This document shows positions 35,840 through 44,964 of a DNA stretch of 64,000 nt, piece by piece. The stretch is from Streptomyces sp. R302 (GTDB lineage: Bacteria; Actinomycetota; Actinomycetes; Streptomycetales; Streptomycetaceae), in contig NZ_JABBGE010000002.1 in NCBI RefSeq assembly GCF_012927245.1, forward strand, positions 496,001 to 560,000, read 5' to 3'. The notes beneath the pieces were generated by a model. It was not told where the DNA came from. It ran no database searches and saw only the letters and a list, made by a program, of their open reading frames with translations. The position numbers and the translations under genes were made by a program. The stretch's first letter is position 1. Each line of letters opens with the position of its first letter.

Positions 35840-37108
35840 ATGGCGGCAGGCGCCCCCCGTATCTTCGTCTCCCACCTCGCCGGCGTGCCCGTCTTCGACC
35901 CCGTCGGCGACCAGGTGGGCCGGGTCAGCGACCTGGTCGCGATGCTCCGCGTCGGCCGCCGCCCGCCCCGGCTGCTCGGCATGGTCGTGGAGGTGCTGAG
36001 CCGGCGCCGGGTCTTCGTCCCGATGACCCGGATCACCGGTGTCGAGTCCGGCCAGGTCATCACCACCGGCGTCGTCAACATGCGTCGCTTCGAACAGCGA
36101 CCGACCGAGCGGCTCGTCCTCGGCGAGCTCCTCGACCGGCGGGTGACGCTCGTCGAGACCGGCGAGGAGGTCACCGTCCTCGACATCGCCATCCAGCAGC
36201 TGCCGGCCCGCCGCGACTGGGAGATCGACAAGGTCTTCGTCCGCCGCGGCAAGGGCGGGGCGCTGCGCCGCAAGGGGGAGACGCTGACCGTGGAGTGGTC
36301 GGCCGTCACCGGCTTCTCCCTGGAGGAGCACGGGCAGGGCGCCGAGAGCCTGGTCGCCACCTTCGAGAAGCTCCGCCCCGCCGACCTCGCCAACGCCCTG
36401 CACCACCTCTCCCCCAAGCGGCGCGCCGAGGTCGCCGCCGCCCTCGACGACGACCGGCTCGCCGACGTCCTGGAGGAGCTGCCCGAGGACGACCAGGTGG
36501 AGATCCTCGGCAAGCTGAAGGAGGAGCGGGCCGCCGACGTCCTGGAGGCGATGGACCCCGACGACGCCGCAGACCTCCTCAACGAGCTCCCCGACGAGGA
36601 GAAGGAGCGGCTGCTCACCCTGATGCGGCCGGACGAGGCGGCCGACGTGCGCCGGCTGATGTCGTACGAGGAGCGCACGGCGGGCGGTCTGATGACGACC
36701 GAGCCGATCGTGCTGCGCCCGGACGCCACGGTGGCCGACGCGCTCGCCCGCGTACGACAGCAGGACCTGTCGCCGGCGCTGGCGGCGCAGGTGTACGTGT
36801 GCCGGCCGCCGGACGAGACGCCGACCGGGAAGTACCTGGGCACGGTGCACTTCCAGCGGCTGCTGCGCGACCCGCCGTTCACGCTGGTCAGCTCGCTCGT
36901 CGACAGCGATCTGCCGCCGCTCGGCCCGGACACCGCGCTGCCGGCCGTGACCAGCTACTTCGCCGCGTACAACCTGGTGGCGGCGCCGGTCGTCGACGAG
37001 AGCGGGTCGCTGCTCGGCGCGGTCACCGTCGACGACGTGCTCGACCACCTGCTGCCGGAGGACTGGCGGGAGACCGAGTTCCACGAGGAGGGGGTGCCCG
37101 GTGGCTGA
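35840..37108 (+). CDS. MgtE N-domain/CBS protein with PRC-barrel-like start, no membrane part
   Basis: A 422-residue soluble protein. Residues 1-150 look like two PRC-barrel-like units (FVSHLAGVPVFDPVGDQVGR ... RRDWEIDKVFVRRGK). Residues about 175-270 form the MgtE_N superhelix (RPADLANALHHLSPKRRAEV, DDAADLLNELPDEEKERLL). A pair of CBS domains starts at TAGGLMTTEPIVLRPDATV and ends GAVTVDDVLDHLLPEDWRE. MgtE transporters carry a membrane domain after CBS; it is absent here. A Mg2+ or nucleotide sensor role is inferred. It overlaps the DUF1003 gene by 8 bases. Confidence 0.88.
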   Translation: MAAGAPRIFVSHLAGVPVFDPVGDQVGRVSDLVAMLRVGRRPPRLLGMVVEVLSRRRVFVPMTRITGVESGQVITTGVVNMRRFEQRPTERLVLGELLDRRVTLVETGEEVTVLDIAIQQLPARRDWEIDKVFVRRGKGGALRRKGETLTVEWSAVTGFSLEEHGQGAESLVATFEKLRPADLANALHHLSPKRRAEVAAALDDDRLADVLEELPEDDQVEILGKLKEERAADVLEAMDPDDAADLLNELPDEEKERLLTLMRPDEAADVRRLMSYEERTAGGLMTTEPIVLRPDATVADALARVRQQDLSPALAAQVYVCRPPDETPTGKYLGTVHFQRLLRDPPFTLVSSLVDSDLPPLGPDTALPAVTSYFAAYNLVAAPVVDESGSLLGAVTVDDVLDHLLPEDWRETEFHEEGVPGG

Positions 37109-37676
37109 GCGGACGCAGGACCGGGAGCGGGAGCGGGAGCGGGAGCGGCCCGTGCCCCGGATCCGCCTCGACCTGCCGAGCGAGCGGCGCTACCGGCTGC
37201 TGCCGGAGTACGACCCCGAGGCCTTCGGGCGGCTCTCGGAGCGCATCGCCCGCTTCCTGGGGACCGGCCGCTTCCTGGTCTGGATGACCCTGACGGTCGT
37301 CGTCTGGATCGGGTGGAACGTCTTCGCCCCGGCGTCGCTGCGGTTCGACGAGTACCCCTTCATCTTCCTCACCCTGGCGCTGTCCCTCCAGGCCTCGTAC
37401 GCGGCCCCGCTGATCCTCCTCGCGCAGAACCGGCAGGACGACCGGGACCGGGTCAACCTGGAGCAGGACCGCAAGCAGAACGAGCGGTCGATCGCCGACA
37501 CCGAGTACCTGACGCGGGAGATCGCGGCGCTCCGGATGGGCCTCGGCGAGGTCGCCACCCGCGACTGGATCCGCTCCGAACTCCAGGATCTGGTGAGGGA
37601 GCTGGAGGAGCGGGGGCAGGAACGTGATCTATTCCCGCCGGACGGCGAGCGGCGGAGTGACGTACCCGACCGTTGA
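37101..37676 (+). CDS. DUF1003 membrane protein
   Basis: A 191-residue protein matching DUF1003: a basic N-terminus, two membrane segments (FLVWMTLTVVVWIGWNVF and FIFLTLALSLQASYAAPLIL), then NRQDDRDRVNLEQDRKQNER and a helical C-terminus. GTG 37101 lies inside the end of the MgtE_N-CBS gene, so it is translationally coupled. The two may form a membrane-tethered complex; the function of DUF1003 is unknown. Confidence 0.92.
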   Translation: MAERTQDRERERERERPVPRIRLDLPSERRYRLLPEYDPEAFGRLSERIARFLGTGRFLVWMTLTVVVWIGWNVFAPASLRFDEYPFIFLTLALSLQASYAAPLILLAQNRQDDRDRVNLEQDRKQNERSIADTEYLTREIAALRMGLGEVATRDWIRSELQDLVRELEERGQERDLFPPDGERRSDVPDR

Positions 37677-37720
37677 CAGCCCTTTCATAGCCGGGTGGTC
37701 GTCCCCGTACCATCGGACCT

Positions 37721-38854
37721 ATGGCTACGGAAGACGCGGTGCTCGAAGCACTGGCGACGGTGAACGACCCCGAGATCAATCGTCCGATCACGGAACTCGG
37801 CATGGTCAAGTCGGTGGAGATCGGACCGGACGGCAAGGTCGCGGTGACGGTCTACCTGACGGTCTCCGGCTGCCCGATGCGCGACACCATCACGCAACGC
37901 GTCACCGAGGCCGTCGCCCGCGTCGAGGGCGTCACCGGTGTCGACGTGACGCTCGACGTGATGAGCGACGAGCAGCGCAAGGAGCTGGCGGCGGCGCTGC
38001 GCGGCACCACCGCCGAGCGCGAGGTGCCCTTCGCGAAGCCGGGCTCGCTGACCCGGGTGTACGCGGTGGCGTCCGGCAAGGGCGGCGTCGGCAAGTCCTC
38101 GGTGACGGTGAACCTGGCGGCGGCGATGGCCGCGGACGGCCTGAAGGTCGGTGTCGTCGACGCCGACATCTACGGCCACAGCGTGCCCCGCATGCTGGGC
38201 GCGGACGGCAGTCCGACCCAGGTCGAGAACATGATCATGCCGCCGTCGGCGAACGGCGTGAAGGTCATCTCCATCGGCATGTTCACCCCGGGCAACACGC
38301 CCGTCGTGTGGCGCGGCCCGATGCTGCACCGCGCGCTCCAGCAGTTCCTCGCGGACGTGTACTGGGGCGACCTGGACGTCCTCCTGCTCGACCTGCCCCC
38401 GGGCACCGGCGACATCGCGATCTCCGTCGCCCAGCTGGTGCCGAACGCGGAGATCCTGGTCGTGACGACCCCGCAGCAGGCGGCGGCCGAGGTCGCCGAG
38501 CGGGCCGGCTCGATCGCCGTGCAGACCCACCAGAAGATCGTCGGCGTCGTCGAGAACATGTCGGGCCTGCCGTGCCCGCACTGCGACGAGATGGTCGACG
38601 TCTTCGGCACGGGCGGCGGCCAGCTGGTCGCGGACGGCCTGACGAAGACCACGGGCGCCACCGTGCCGGTCCTCGGCCAGATCCCCATCGACGTGCGCCT
38701 GCGCGAGGGCGGCGACAACGGCAAGCCGATCGTCCTCTCCGACCCGGACTCCCCGGCGGGCTCCGCCCTGCGCGCCATCGCCGGCAAGCTCGGCGGCCGC
38801 CAGCGCGGCCTCTCGGGCCTGAGCCTGGGCATCACGCCGCGCAACAAGTTCTGA
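37721..38854 (+). CDS. mrp: Mrp/ApbC-type iron-sulfur carrier ATPase
   Basis: A 377-residue protein. The N-terminal MIP18/DUF59 domain (NDPEINRPITELGMV, VSGCPMRDTI) is followed by the P-loop GKGGVGKSS at 119-127, the MRP signature NTPVVWRGPMLHRALQQFL, the Walker B-like LLLDLPPGTGD, and the CxxC pair CPHC (Cys 285/288) that binds a bridging cluster. Mrp proteins load Fe-S clusters on apoproteins. The length and motifs are complete. Followed by a 22-bp terminator. Confidence 0.95.
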   Translation: MATEDAVLEALATVNDPEINRPITELGMVKSVEIGPDGKVAVTVYLTVSGCPMRDTITQRVTEAVARVEGVTGVDVTLDVMSDEQRKELAAALRGTTAEREVPFAKPGSLTRVYAVASGKGGVGKSSVTVNLAAAMAADGLKVGVVDADIYGHSVPRMLGADGSPTQVENMIMPPSANGVKVISIGMFTPGNTPVVWRGPMLHRALQQFLADVYWGDLDVLLLDLPPGTGDIAISVAQLVPNAEILVVTTPQQAAAEVAERAGSIAVQTHQKIVGVVENMSGLPCPHCDEMVDVFGTGGGQLVADGLTKTTGATVPVLGQIPIDVRLREGGDNGKPIVLSDPDSPAGSALRAIAGKLGGRQRGLSGLSLGITPRNKF

Positions 38855-38863
38855 TCCACCGCA

Positions 38864-38910
38864 GGTACGAGGAAGGGCGCCCCGGAGACCGGGGCGCCCT
38901 TCCTCGTACC
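38864..38910. terminator. Bidirectional terminator, 22-bp perfect stem
   Basis: 38864-38885 pairs perfectly with 38889-38910 across AGA, the longest perfect hairpin in the window, between convergent mrp and the gene at 38918. Confidence 0.92.
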
Positions 38911-38917
38911 CGGAACC

Positions 38918-39520
38918 TCAGGCGTAGAGCCCCAGGTCCTTGATCTGCGCGAAGCCGAGCCCGTACGCGCTCATGCCCCGCCCGTACGCCCCGAGGTGCA
39001 CGTCCCCGGCGGAGCCGGCGAGGACCCAGCCGAACTCGGACTCGCGGTAGTGGAAGGGCACCGGCACCCCGTCGACCGGCAGCGACAGCGCGGTCCAGGC
39101 GGGCCCGTCGAGGTCGTCGGCCAGCTCGAAGGCCGTCTCGGTCTGCTGGTCGAGCCAGTGGTCCCGCAGCCCGTGGTCGAGCGAGGCGGGCCAGGTGTGG
39201 GCGAGCAGTCCGGAGCCGGCCAGCCAGGCCGCGGAGGAGACGGTGGTGGCGTCGAGCACGCCCGTGCCGTCGCCGGTGCGCCGCACCGGGTGCGCGGCGA
39301 CGGTCACGACGACGGCGAACCGCTCCTTCTCCGTGCCGGCGACCTCGGACTTTATCGACGGCTCGTCACCGTGGCCCACCGAGCCGTGCTGGACCGTGCC
39401 GTCCGCCGCCGTGCCGATCTGCATCAGCCTGCGGGGCCCGGTGAACGCCTCGTCGAGCCCGTACCAGGCGAAGGGTGCGCGCAGAAACCCCTCGGCTTCC
39501 ACCCGACTCGTCGTCTTCAT
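38918..39520 (-). CDS. Conserved hypothetical protein (200 aa)
   Basis: Starts MKTTSRVEAEGFLRAPFAWY and has no membrane segment. It contains ERFAVVVTVAAHPVRRTGDG, AWTALSLPVDGVPVPFHYRE and FGWVLAGSAGDVHLGAYGRG, suggesting a compact beta-rich fold. I do not recognise the family. It lies between mrp and tatB on the minus strand, 62 bases from tatB. Confidence 0.7.
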   Translation of the reverse strand: MKTTSRVEAEGFLRAPFAWYGLDEAFTGPRRLMQIGTAADGTVQHGSVGHGDEPSIKSEVAGTEKERFAVVVTVAAHPVRRTGDGTGVLDATTVSSAAWLAGSGLLAHTWPASLDHGLRDHWLDQQTETAFELADDLDGPAWTALSLPVDGVPVPFHYRESEFGWVLAGSAGDVHLGAYGRGMSAYGLGFAQIKDLGLYA

Positions 39521-39582
39521 TCCGGCCGCCTCCTCGTTGCGTCAACTCAAGGAGGATAGCGACCGGCCGGTGACGCCCCGTG

Positions 39583-40080
39583 TCAGGTCGCGTCGGAGTC
39601 GTACGGCGGACGCTCGGGCGCGGCCGGCGGGTCCTGCTTCTTCATCAGGTCGGGCGCGGAGCCTCCCCCGTGACCTTCGGTACGGGAGGTACCCCCAACC
39701 GCGGCGGGCGCCGCGGCGGGGGCGGCGGAGGGCGAGGGGGCGGGGGTGCTCTCGCGTCCGTTCACCGCGTCGGCGACGTCGTTCATCTCCTTGCGGAGGT
39801 CGAAGGTCGAGCGGAGCTCCTTGAGCTCGCCGAGGTCCTCGTTGCCGTCGAGCTGCTTGCGGATGAAGGTCTTCGGGTTGAGGTCCTCGAACTCGAAGTC
39901 CTTGAACTCCGGCCCCAGCTCGCTGCGGATGTCCTCCTTCGCGCTGTCGGAGAACTCCCGGACCTTGCGGATGAAGCGCGAGACGTCCTGGACGACCTTC
40001 GGCAGCTTGTCCGGCCCGAAAACGAGCACGGCGAGGACGATGAGCGTCACCAGCTCAAGTGCGCCTATGTCGCTGAACAC
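39583..40080 (-). CDS. tatB: Twin-arginine translocase subunit TatB
   Basis: A 165-residue protein with the single N-terminal membrane helix MFSDIGALELVTLIVLAVLV, the FGPDKLPKVVQD hinge and amphipathic helix (VSRFIRKVREFSDSAKEDI), then a long charged, disordered C-terminus. TatB is the substrate-receptor subunit of the Tat export pathway with TatC; tatA and tatC are not in this window. GTG 40080 is the start. It follows htrA in the same direction. Confidence 0.95.
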   Translation of the reverse strand: MFSDIGALELVTLIVLAVLVFGPDKLPKVVQDVSRFIRKVREFSDSAKEDIRSELGPEFKDFEFEDLNPKTFIRKQLDGNEDLGELKELRSTFDLRKEMNDVADAVNGRESTPAPSPSAAPAAAPAAVGGTSRTEGHGGGSAPDLMKKQDPPAAPERPPYDSDAT

Positions 40081-40185
40081 CTAATAGCTCCTTCACGCCG
40101 GACCAGGACGGCCCGGACCACGGTACCCGCCCGGGCTGCCGGACGGGTACCTTGCGATGTCCGCCACATGTACTCGGGCAGGTCC

Positions 40186-41847
40186 TCAGGTGCCCTGGGC
40201 GGAGCCGAGCGTGACCGTCCGGGTCAGTTCCCTGCCGTCGCGGGTCAGCGTGAGGGCGAGCGCGTCGCCGGGGCGGTGGGCGCGGATCTTCACGATCAGC
40301 TCCTCGCCGTTGTGCACCCGCTGGCCGTCGACCTTGGTGATGACGTCGCCGGGGCGCAGGCCGGCCTTGGCGGCGGGGCCGTCGGGGGTGACGGCCGGCG
40401 TGCCGTCCTTGCCCTTGTCGCCGACGCGGGCGCCGTCGCCGTTGAACTGCATGTCGAGGCTGACGCCGATGACCGGATGGGTGGCCTTGCCGGTGTTGAT
40501 GAGCTCCTCGGCGACCCGCTTGCCCTGGTTGACCGGGATGGCGAAGCCGAGGCCGATGGAGCCGGCCTGGCCGCCGCTGCCGCCGCCCCCGTCGCCGGAG
40601 CCGCCGGCGGCGCGGATGGCGCTGTTGATGCCGATGACGCGGCCCTTGCCGTCGAGGAGGGGGCCGCCGGAGTTGCCGGGGTTGATGGGCGCGTCGGTCT
40701 GGAGGGCGTCGACGTAGGAGATGTCGCTGCCGTCGCCCTTCTCGCCGCCGGCGGTGATCGGGCGCTCCTTGGCGCTGATGATGCCGGAGGTGACCGTGTT
40801 GGAGAGGTCGAAGGGGGCGCCGATGGCGACGACGGGGTCGCCGACGCGGACGTCGTCGGAGTTGCCGAGCGGGAGCGGCTTGAGGCCGGTGACGCCGGTC
40901 ACCCGGACGACGGCGAGGTCGTAGCCGGTGTCCTTGCCGATGAGCTTGGCGGAGGCGGTCTCGCCGCTGGAGAAGGTGACGGTGATGTCGCCCGAGGTGG
41001 CGGCGGCGTCGACGACGTGGTTGTTGGTGAGGATGTGGCCGCGGTTGTCGAGGACGAAGCCGGTGCCGGTGCCGGCCGAACCGCCGCCGCTGACGTGCAG
41101 GGTGACGACGCCGGGCAGGGCGGCGGCGGCGATGCCGGCGACGCTGTCGGGCGCGCGGTCGGTGGTCCCGGCCCCGGCCTGCGGGAGCTCGACGGTGCCG
41201 ACGGCGATGCTGCCGTTGCGCTCGATGTAGGCGCCGACGCCGCCGCCGATCACGCCGGTGACGAGGGCGAAGGCGAGGGCTCCGACGAGGGCGAGGCCCC
41301 GCCGGGACTTCTTCCGCGCGGGCGGCGGCACGGGGGCCTGGCCGACACCCCAGGGGTCGTACTGACCCCAGGCGGCCTGCGGCGCCGGGACGGCGGCCTG
41401 CGGGCCGGGCAGGGGCGCGGCGGGCAGCTGCACCGGCGGCGCGGGCGCCCACGGGCCGGGCTCGCCGTAGGGCGGCGTCCGATACTCGTCGGGCTCGTGC
41501 AGGGGCTGCGGGGCACCGGCCTCATCCCGTACGGGCTCCGCCACGGCGCCTTCGGCCGTCGCCACGGGCTCCGCCGGGGCGGCCGCCACCTCGTCAGGCG
41601 CCGCGGGGGCCGCAAGAGCCTCGGGGGCCGCAGGGGGTGCGGCGGGCTCGGGGGCTGCTGGTTCCTTCGTCATGTCGGCCTTCGGGGTGGCGGGCGGCTC
41701 CGCCGCCGGCTCGGGCGTGGCGGGCTCGGCCGGGCCCGGGGCCTGGAGGGGGAAGTCGTCCGCCTCCGCCGGGGGCGGCGTGGGTATCCGCGCCGCCTCC
41801 GGGGGCGTCGAGGGCCGGCTCCACCAGTTCGGCTTCCCGTCGTTCAT
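40186..41847 (-). CDS. HtrA/DegP-type membrane serine protease with PDZ domain
   Basis: A 553-residue S1C protease. Residues 1-180 are a Pro/Ala-rich cytoplasmic region, a single membrane segment spans about 184-208, and the protease domain follows with His277 (NNHVVD), Asp310 (YDLAVVRV) and Ser393 (NPGNSGGPL), then a PDZ domain (about 455-545) with KAGLRPGDVITKVDG. The active site should face outside for quality control of envelope proteins. It is downstream of the anti-sigma factor gene and upstream of tatB, the order found in the mycobacterial sigE-rseA-htrA-tatB group. Confidence 0.93.
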   Translation of the reverse strand: MNDGKPNWWSRPSTPPEAARIPTPPPAEADDFPLQAPGPAEPATPEPAAEPPATPKADMTKEPAAPEPAAPPAAPEALAAPAAPDEVAAAPAEPVATAEGAVAEPVRDEAGAPQPLHEPDEYRTPPYGEPGPWAPAPPVQLPAAPLPGPQAAVPAPQAAWGQYDPWGVGQAPVPPPARKKSRRGLALVGALAFALVTGVIGGGVGAYIERNGSIAVGTVELPQAGAGTTDRAPDSVAGIAAAALPGVVTLHVSGGGSAGTGTGFVLDNRGHILTNNHVVDAAATSGDITVTFSSGETASAKLIGKDTGYDLAVVRVTGVTGLKPLPLGNSDDVRVGDPVVAIGAPFDLSNTVTSGIISAKERPITAGGEKGDGSDISYVDALQTDAPINPGNSGGPLLDGKGRVIGINSAIRAAGGSGDGGGGSGGQAGSIGLGFAIPVNQGKRVAEELINTGKATHPVIGVSLDMQFNGDGARVGDKGKDGTPAVTPDGPAAKAGLRPGDVITKVDGQRVHNGEELIVKIRAHRPGDALALTLTRDGRELTRTVTLGSAQGT

Positions 41848-41923
41848 GCTCTCCCCGCAACCGCTGACCCGTGAGCGACCGGTGGTTCGGGCGCTCTGAC
41901 CGAGGATTCAACCAGGTCGGAGG

Positions 41924-42799
41924 TCAGCGGGGGGAGCCCGGCGGGAGGCCGGAGGGGCCGGGGGCCGGGCTGGGTGCCGGGCCGAAGGCCGGCTGGAGCG
42001 CGGCGGGCGTCGGGTGTATGAACGGCGAGAGCGCGAGGAGCGACTGCGCCTGCGTCGCCGCCCGGAGCCGTATCGCCGCCATCGGACCGGCCCCGTTCGC
42101 GTCCGCCGGGGCCACTCCCGCGGGGTCGATGGCGCCGGGCACGGTGCCGGGGACCAGCGGGGCCGGGGCGCGGCCGAGGGACTGGGCGCCGCCCGGGGAG
42201 CGCTCGGAGCGGTCCGACCGCCCGGTGGCGGAGACGGAGCCCGTGCCGGGTCCCGTGGAGGCGCCCGCGCGCAGCGGGGTGACCGCGGTGCCGGTGCCCT
42301 GCCCGCCGCGCGCGGCGGCGGTGAGGGAGCTCTCGGCGGGGAGGGTGCCGCCGAGGGCGATGGCCGCGAAGGAGACCGCGCCGGCGGCGGCGACGGCGAA
42401 GCGCAGGCCGCGTCCCGACGGGGTGGTGACGGCGTGGACCCGGAAGCCGGTGCCGGTGTCCGGCGCGGCGGGGGGCGCCGTGGCGAAGCCGTCGCTCTTC
42501 ACGCCGCCGGCTTCGAGGAGCTGCTCCAGCGGGGAGCGCCCGGACTCGCCGGGGCCGCCGGGAAGTCCCTGGAGGCGGGCGAGGAAGCCCTCGGAGGGCT
42601 GCGGGGCGCCGCTGGCCGCGAAGACGTTCTTCAGGGCGCGCTGCGCGTCGGCCTCGGCCTTGCAGCGGGCGCAGGTGGCGAGGTGGGCGAGGACCCGCTC
42701 GCGGGTGTCGTGGCCGAGCTCGCCGTCGACGAGCGCGGCGAGCCGGTCCCCGAGGTGGTGCTCGGCGGGACTCGGGGACGAGGGGCGGGTGCCGCTCAC
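41924..42799 (-). CDS. Zinc-type anti-sigma factor (RseA-like)
   Basis: About 291 residues. The N-terminus has the HxxxCxxC zinc-associated anti-sigma motif ([16 protein letters not shown]), within [22 protein letters not shown] possible membrane segment ([18 protein letters not shown]) lies near residue 145; the outer part is Gly/Ala/Pro-rich. It should bind and inhibit the ECF sigma factor encoded just upstream. GTG 42799 overlaps the sigma gene stop (GTGA), and GGGAGG lies upstream inside that gene, which couples their synthesis. Confidence 0.88.
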   Translation of the reverse strand: MSGTRPSSPSPAEHHLGDRLAALVDGELGHDTRERVLAHLATCARCKAEADAQRALKNVFAASGAPQPSEGFLARLQGLPGGPGESGRSPLEQLLEAGGVKSDGFATAPPAAPDTGTGFRVHAVTTPSGRGLRFAVAAAGAVSFAAIALGGTLPAESSLTAAARGGQGTGTAVTPLRAGASTGPGTGSVSATGRSDRSERSPGGAQSLGRAPAPLVPGTVPGAIDPAGVAPADANGAGPMAAIRLRAATQAQSLLALSPFIHPTPAALQPAFGPAPSPAPGPSGLPPGSPR

Positions 42800-43554
42800 G
42801 CTGGACCGGCCTCCCATCCGACGGTGGCCAGGGCGCGCTCGGCGCGGGCCTCGGGCGACCGGTGCTTGAGGGCCTTGCGCAGGTGGGAGCGGCCGCGGTG
42901 GATGCGGCTGCGGACGGTGCCGAGCTTCACGCCGAGGGTCGCGGCGATCTCCTCGTACGAGAGCCCCTCGATGTCGCAGAGGACGACGGCGGCGCGGAAC
43001 TCGGGCGCCAGGGTGTCGAGGGCCTGCTGGACGTCGGCGTCGAAGTGGGTGTCGTTGAACACCTGCTGGGGGGAGGGCTCACGGCTGGGGAGCCGCTCGG
43101 CGGCGTCGTCGGCGAGCGCGTCGAAGCGGATGCGCTGCTTGCGGCGGACCATGTCGAGGAAGAGGTTGGTGGTGATGCGGTGGAGCCAGCCCTCGAAGGT
43201 GCCCGGGGTGTACGTCGACAGCGAGCGGAAGACGCGGACGAAGACCTCCTGGGTGAGGTCCTCGGCGTCGTGCTGGTTGCCGGTCAGACGGTAGGCGAGG
43301 CGGTAGACCCGACCGCTGTGCGTGCTGACGATCTCCTCCCAGGTGGGCGGAGTCCACGCCTGCGATTCCGCATCCGATGCGAAGGTCGCGGTGGTGGGTG
43401 CGGTGGCAGTGGTGGCGCTCTTGTCAGCGGTGTCGGTCACGGATTTCGGCTCACCCGCCGACCTGAGGAGGCGTCGCAGCGCCCCTCTCCGATCCACAGG
43501 CGCAGCCGCACCTCCCCTATCGGCTCTGGTGGTGTCCAGTGGAGCCCCTACCAT
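42796..43554 (-). CDS. ECF RNA polymerase sigma factor (mycobacterial SigE-like)
   Basis: About 252 residues. Region 2: [20 protein letters not shown] with [17 protein letters not shown]; region 4: [20 protein letters not shown] segment with [20 protein letters not shown] and [15 protein letters not shown] 70-residue N-terminal extension is unusual for ECF factors but matches the SigE type of this locus. ATG 43554 follows GAGGTG; downstream GTGs (for example at VTDTADKSA) could be used instead. It is first in the sigma/anti-sigma/htrA group and diverges from an O-methyltransferase. Confidence 0.93.
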   Translation of the reverse strand: MVGAPLDTTRADRGGAAAPVDRRGALRRLLRSAGEPKSVTDTADKSATTATAPTTATFASDAESQAWTPPTWEEIVSTHSGRVYRLAYRLTGNQHDAEDLTQEVFVRVFRSLSTYTPGTFEGWLHRITTNLFLDMVRRKQRIRFDALADDAAERLPSREPSPQQVFNDTHFDADVQQALDTLAPEFRAAVVLCDIEGLSYEEIAATLGVKLGTVRSRIHRGRSHLRKALKHRSPEARAERALATVGWEAGPA

Positions 43555-43696
43555 AGCCACCTCGCCCGTTAGCTCCGGATAAAAATCTTTACGAGCTTTT
43601 GAACCGGCCACACCGGCCGTCTCGCGCGCTCGTCCTTCCCCTGGTGAACGCCCGGTCCCATCTGCGGGTTCCCGCTGACAGCGGATACAGTCACCG

Positions 43697-44362
43697 TTGC
43701 GCCAACTAAGGGGACAGGAGAGGGCCATTACCGCCAACCGGCAGACGGACTGGGCGTTCGCCGACGCCTTTGTCGCCGAGGACGAAGCGCTGCGCTGGGC
43801 CCGCGAGCGGGCCCGTGAGGCAGGGCTGCCCTCGGTGTCGCCGGGCACGGGCGCGGCCCTGCGTCTGCTGGCCGCGTCGGTGGACGCCAAGGCGGTGGCC
43901 GAGATCGGTACGGGCACGGGCGTGTCGGGCATCTACCTGCTGCTCGGGATGCGCCCGGACGGCACCCTGACCACGGTGGACGTGCAGCCGGAGCACCAGC
44001 AGTTCGCGAAGACGGCGTTCCGGGCGGCGGGCTTCGCCGGCAACCGCGCCCGGTTCATCCCCGGCCGGGCCCTCGACGTGCTGCCGCGGCTCGCGGACGG
44101 CGGATACGACCTCGTCTTCTGCGACGGCGACCGCGGGGAGTACCCGGACTACCTCGCTGAATCGTTGCGCCTGCTCCGACCTGGGGGTCTCATCTGCTTC
44201 GAGGGCGTCTTCGCGGACGGCCGCACGGTCGACTCGGGCGCCCAGCCGGCCGAGGTGCAGCGGGTCCGCGAGCTGCTGCGCACGGTCCGGGAGAGCTCCC
44301 AGCTGCTGCCGACCCTGCTGCCGGTGGGCGACGGCCTGCTCTGCGCGGTCCGGCGCGGCTGA
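43697..44362 (+). CDS. SAM-dependent O-methyltransferase
   Basis: A 221-residue class I methyltransferase of the catechol-O-methyltransferase-like family: [17 protein letters not shown] (SAM loop, about residue 69), [47 protein letters not shown] and [13 protein letters not shown]. The substrate is unknown. The start is uncertain: TTG 43697 has no ribosome binding site but could start a leaderless mRNA (GATACA six bases upstream); ATT 43730 has GGAGAGG just before it. Divergent from the sigma factor gene. Confidence 0.88.
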   Translation: MRQLRGQERAITANRQTDWAFADAFVAEDEALRWARERAREAGLPSVSPGTGAALRLLAASVDAKAVAEIGTGTGVSGIYLLLGMRPDGTLTTVDVQPEHQQFAKTAFRAAGFAGNRARFIPGRALDVLPRLADGGYDLVFCDGDRGEYPDYLAESLRLLRPGGLICFEGVFADGRTVDSGAQPAEVQRVRELLRTVRESSQLLPTLLPVGDGLLCAVRRG

Positions 44363-44428
44363 GCGCCCGTCGGCCGCCCGCCCGTCGGCCGCGCGCCCGT
44401 CCTGCGCGCCCCCCGGCCCCGGACACAC

Positions 44429-44465
44429 CACCGCCCCGGTGCGGCGGGGCCGTACCGGGGCGGTG
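44429..44465. terminator. Bidirectional terminator
   Basis: CACCGCCCCGGT at 44429-44440 pairs with 44454-44465, with a 13-base GC-rich loop, between convergent genes. Confidence 0.75.
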
Positions 44466-44484
44466 GGACAGGAATAAGGGAGGG

Positions 44485-44652
44485 TCAGCCGACGACCTTC
44501 TTCAGGGCGTCACCGAGCGCCTCGGCCTCGTCCGGGGTCAGCTCGACCACGAGCCGACCGCCGCCTTCGAGCGGAACGCGCATGACGATGCCCCGCCCCT
44601 CCTTGGTCACCTCGAGCGGGCCGTCACCCGTCCGCGGCTTCATGGCCGCCAT
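44485..44652 (-). CDS. DUF3117 family protein
   Basis: A 55-residue protein beginning MAAMKPRTGDGPLEVTKEGR and ending EALGDALKKVVG, the standard DUF3117 length and sequence. ATG 44652 has AGGAAGGGG upstream. Function unknown; it is highly conserved in actinobacteria (Rv1211-like) and sits near tag as in mycobacteria. Confidence 0.95.
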   Translation of the reverse strand: MAAMKPRTGDGPLEVTKEGRGIVMRVPLEGGGRLVVELTPDEAEALGDALKKVVG

Positions 44653-44964
44653 GCTCGTTCCCCTTCCTGAAACCAGCTCATCTTCAGCCGGGCAGCTCCG
44701 TACCACGGAGCACGCCTCACCGGCTTCGAACACATTGCTTCCAGGTCATTATCCCGCATCGCAGGACCCGATGACCAACATCGATCGGCATCGCTTCCGC
44801 AACGCGCTCTCTCAAAACCCCTCATTTCGGTGTCCGGCCTGCGATACTTCGCCGCCGCGGGTCGTTCCGCGGGCCCCGATTCTTTGACGCAGCTCACATG
44901 GGCGGACCGGGTGATCTCCGTCATGCTGGGCTGATCAGCCCATCCACGAGACGAAGGGGTCCCG
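44653..44964. promoter_or_regulatory. Divergent region with 16-bp perfect palindrome
   Basis: Between the DUF3117 and enoyl-CoA hydratase genes. TGGGCTGATCAGCCCA at 44927-44942 is a perfect palindrome 22 bases before the hydratase ATG. TTGACG at 44884-44889 could be a -35. The area is AT-richer than its surroundings (44735-44830). No gene seen. Confidence 0.45.

Noticed and set aside
40055..41452. Minus-strand Arg-rich frame inside htrA
   Set aside because: Out-of-frame shadow; the S1C protease frame explains all conserved motifs.
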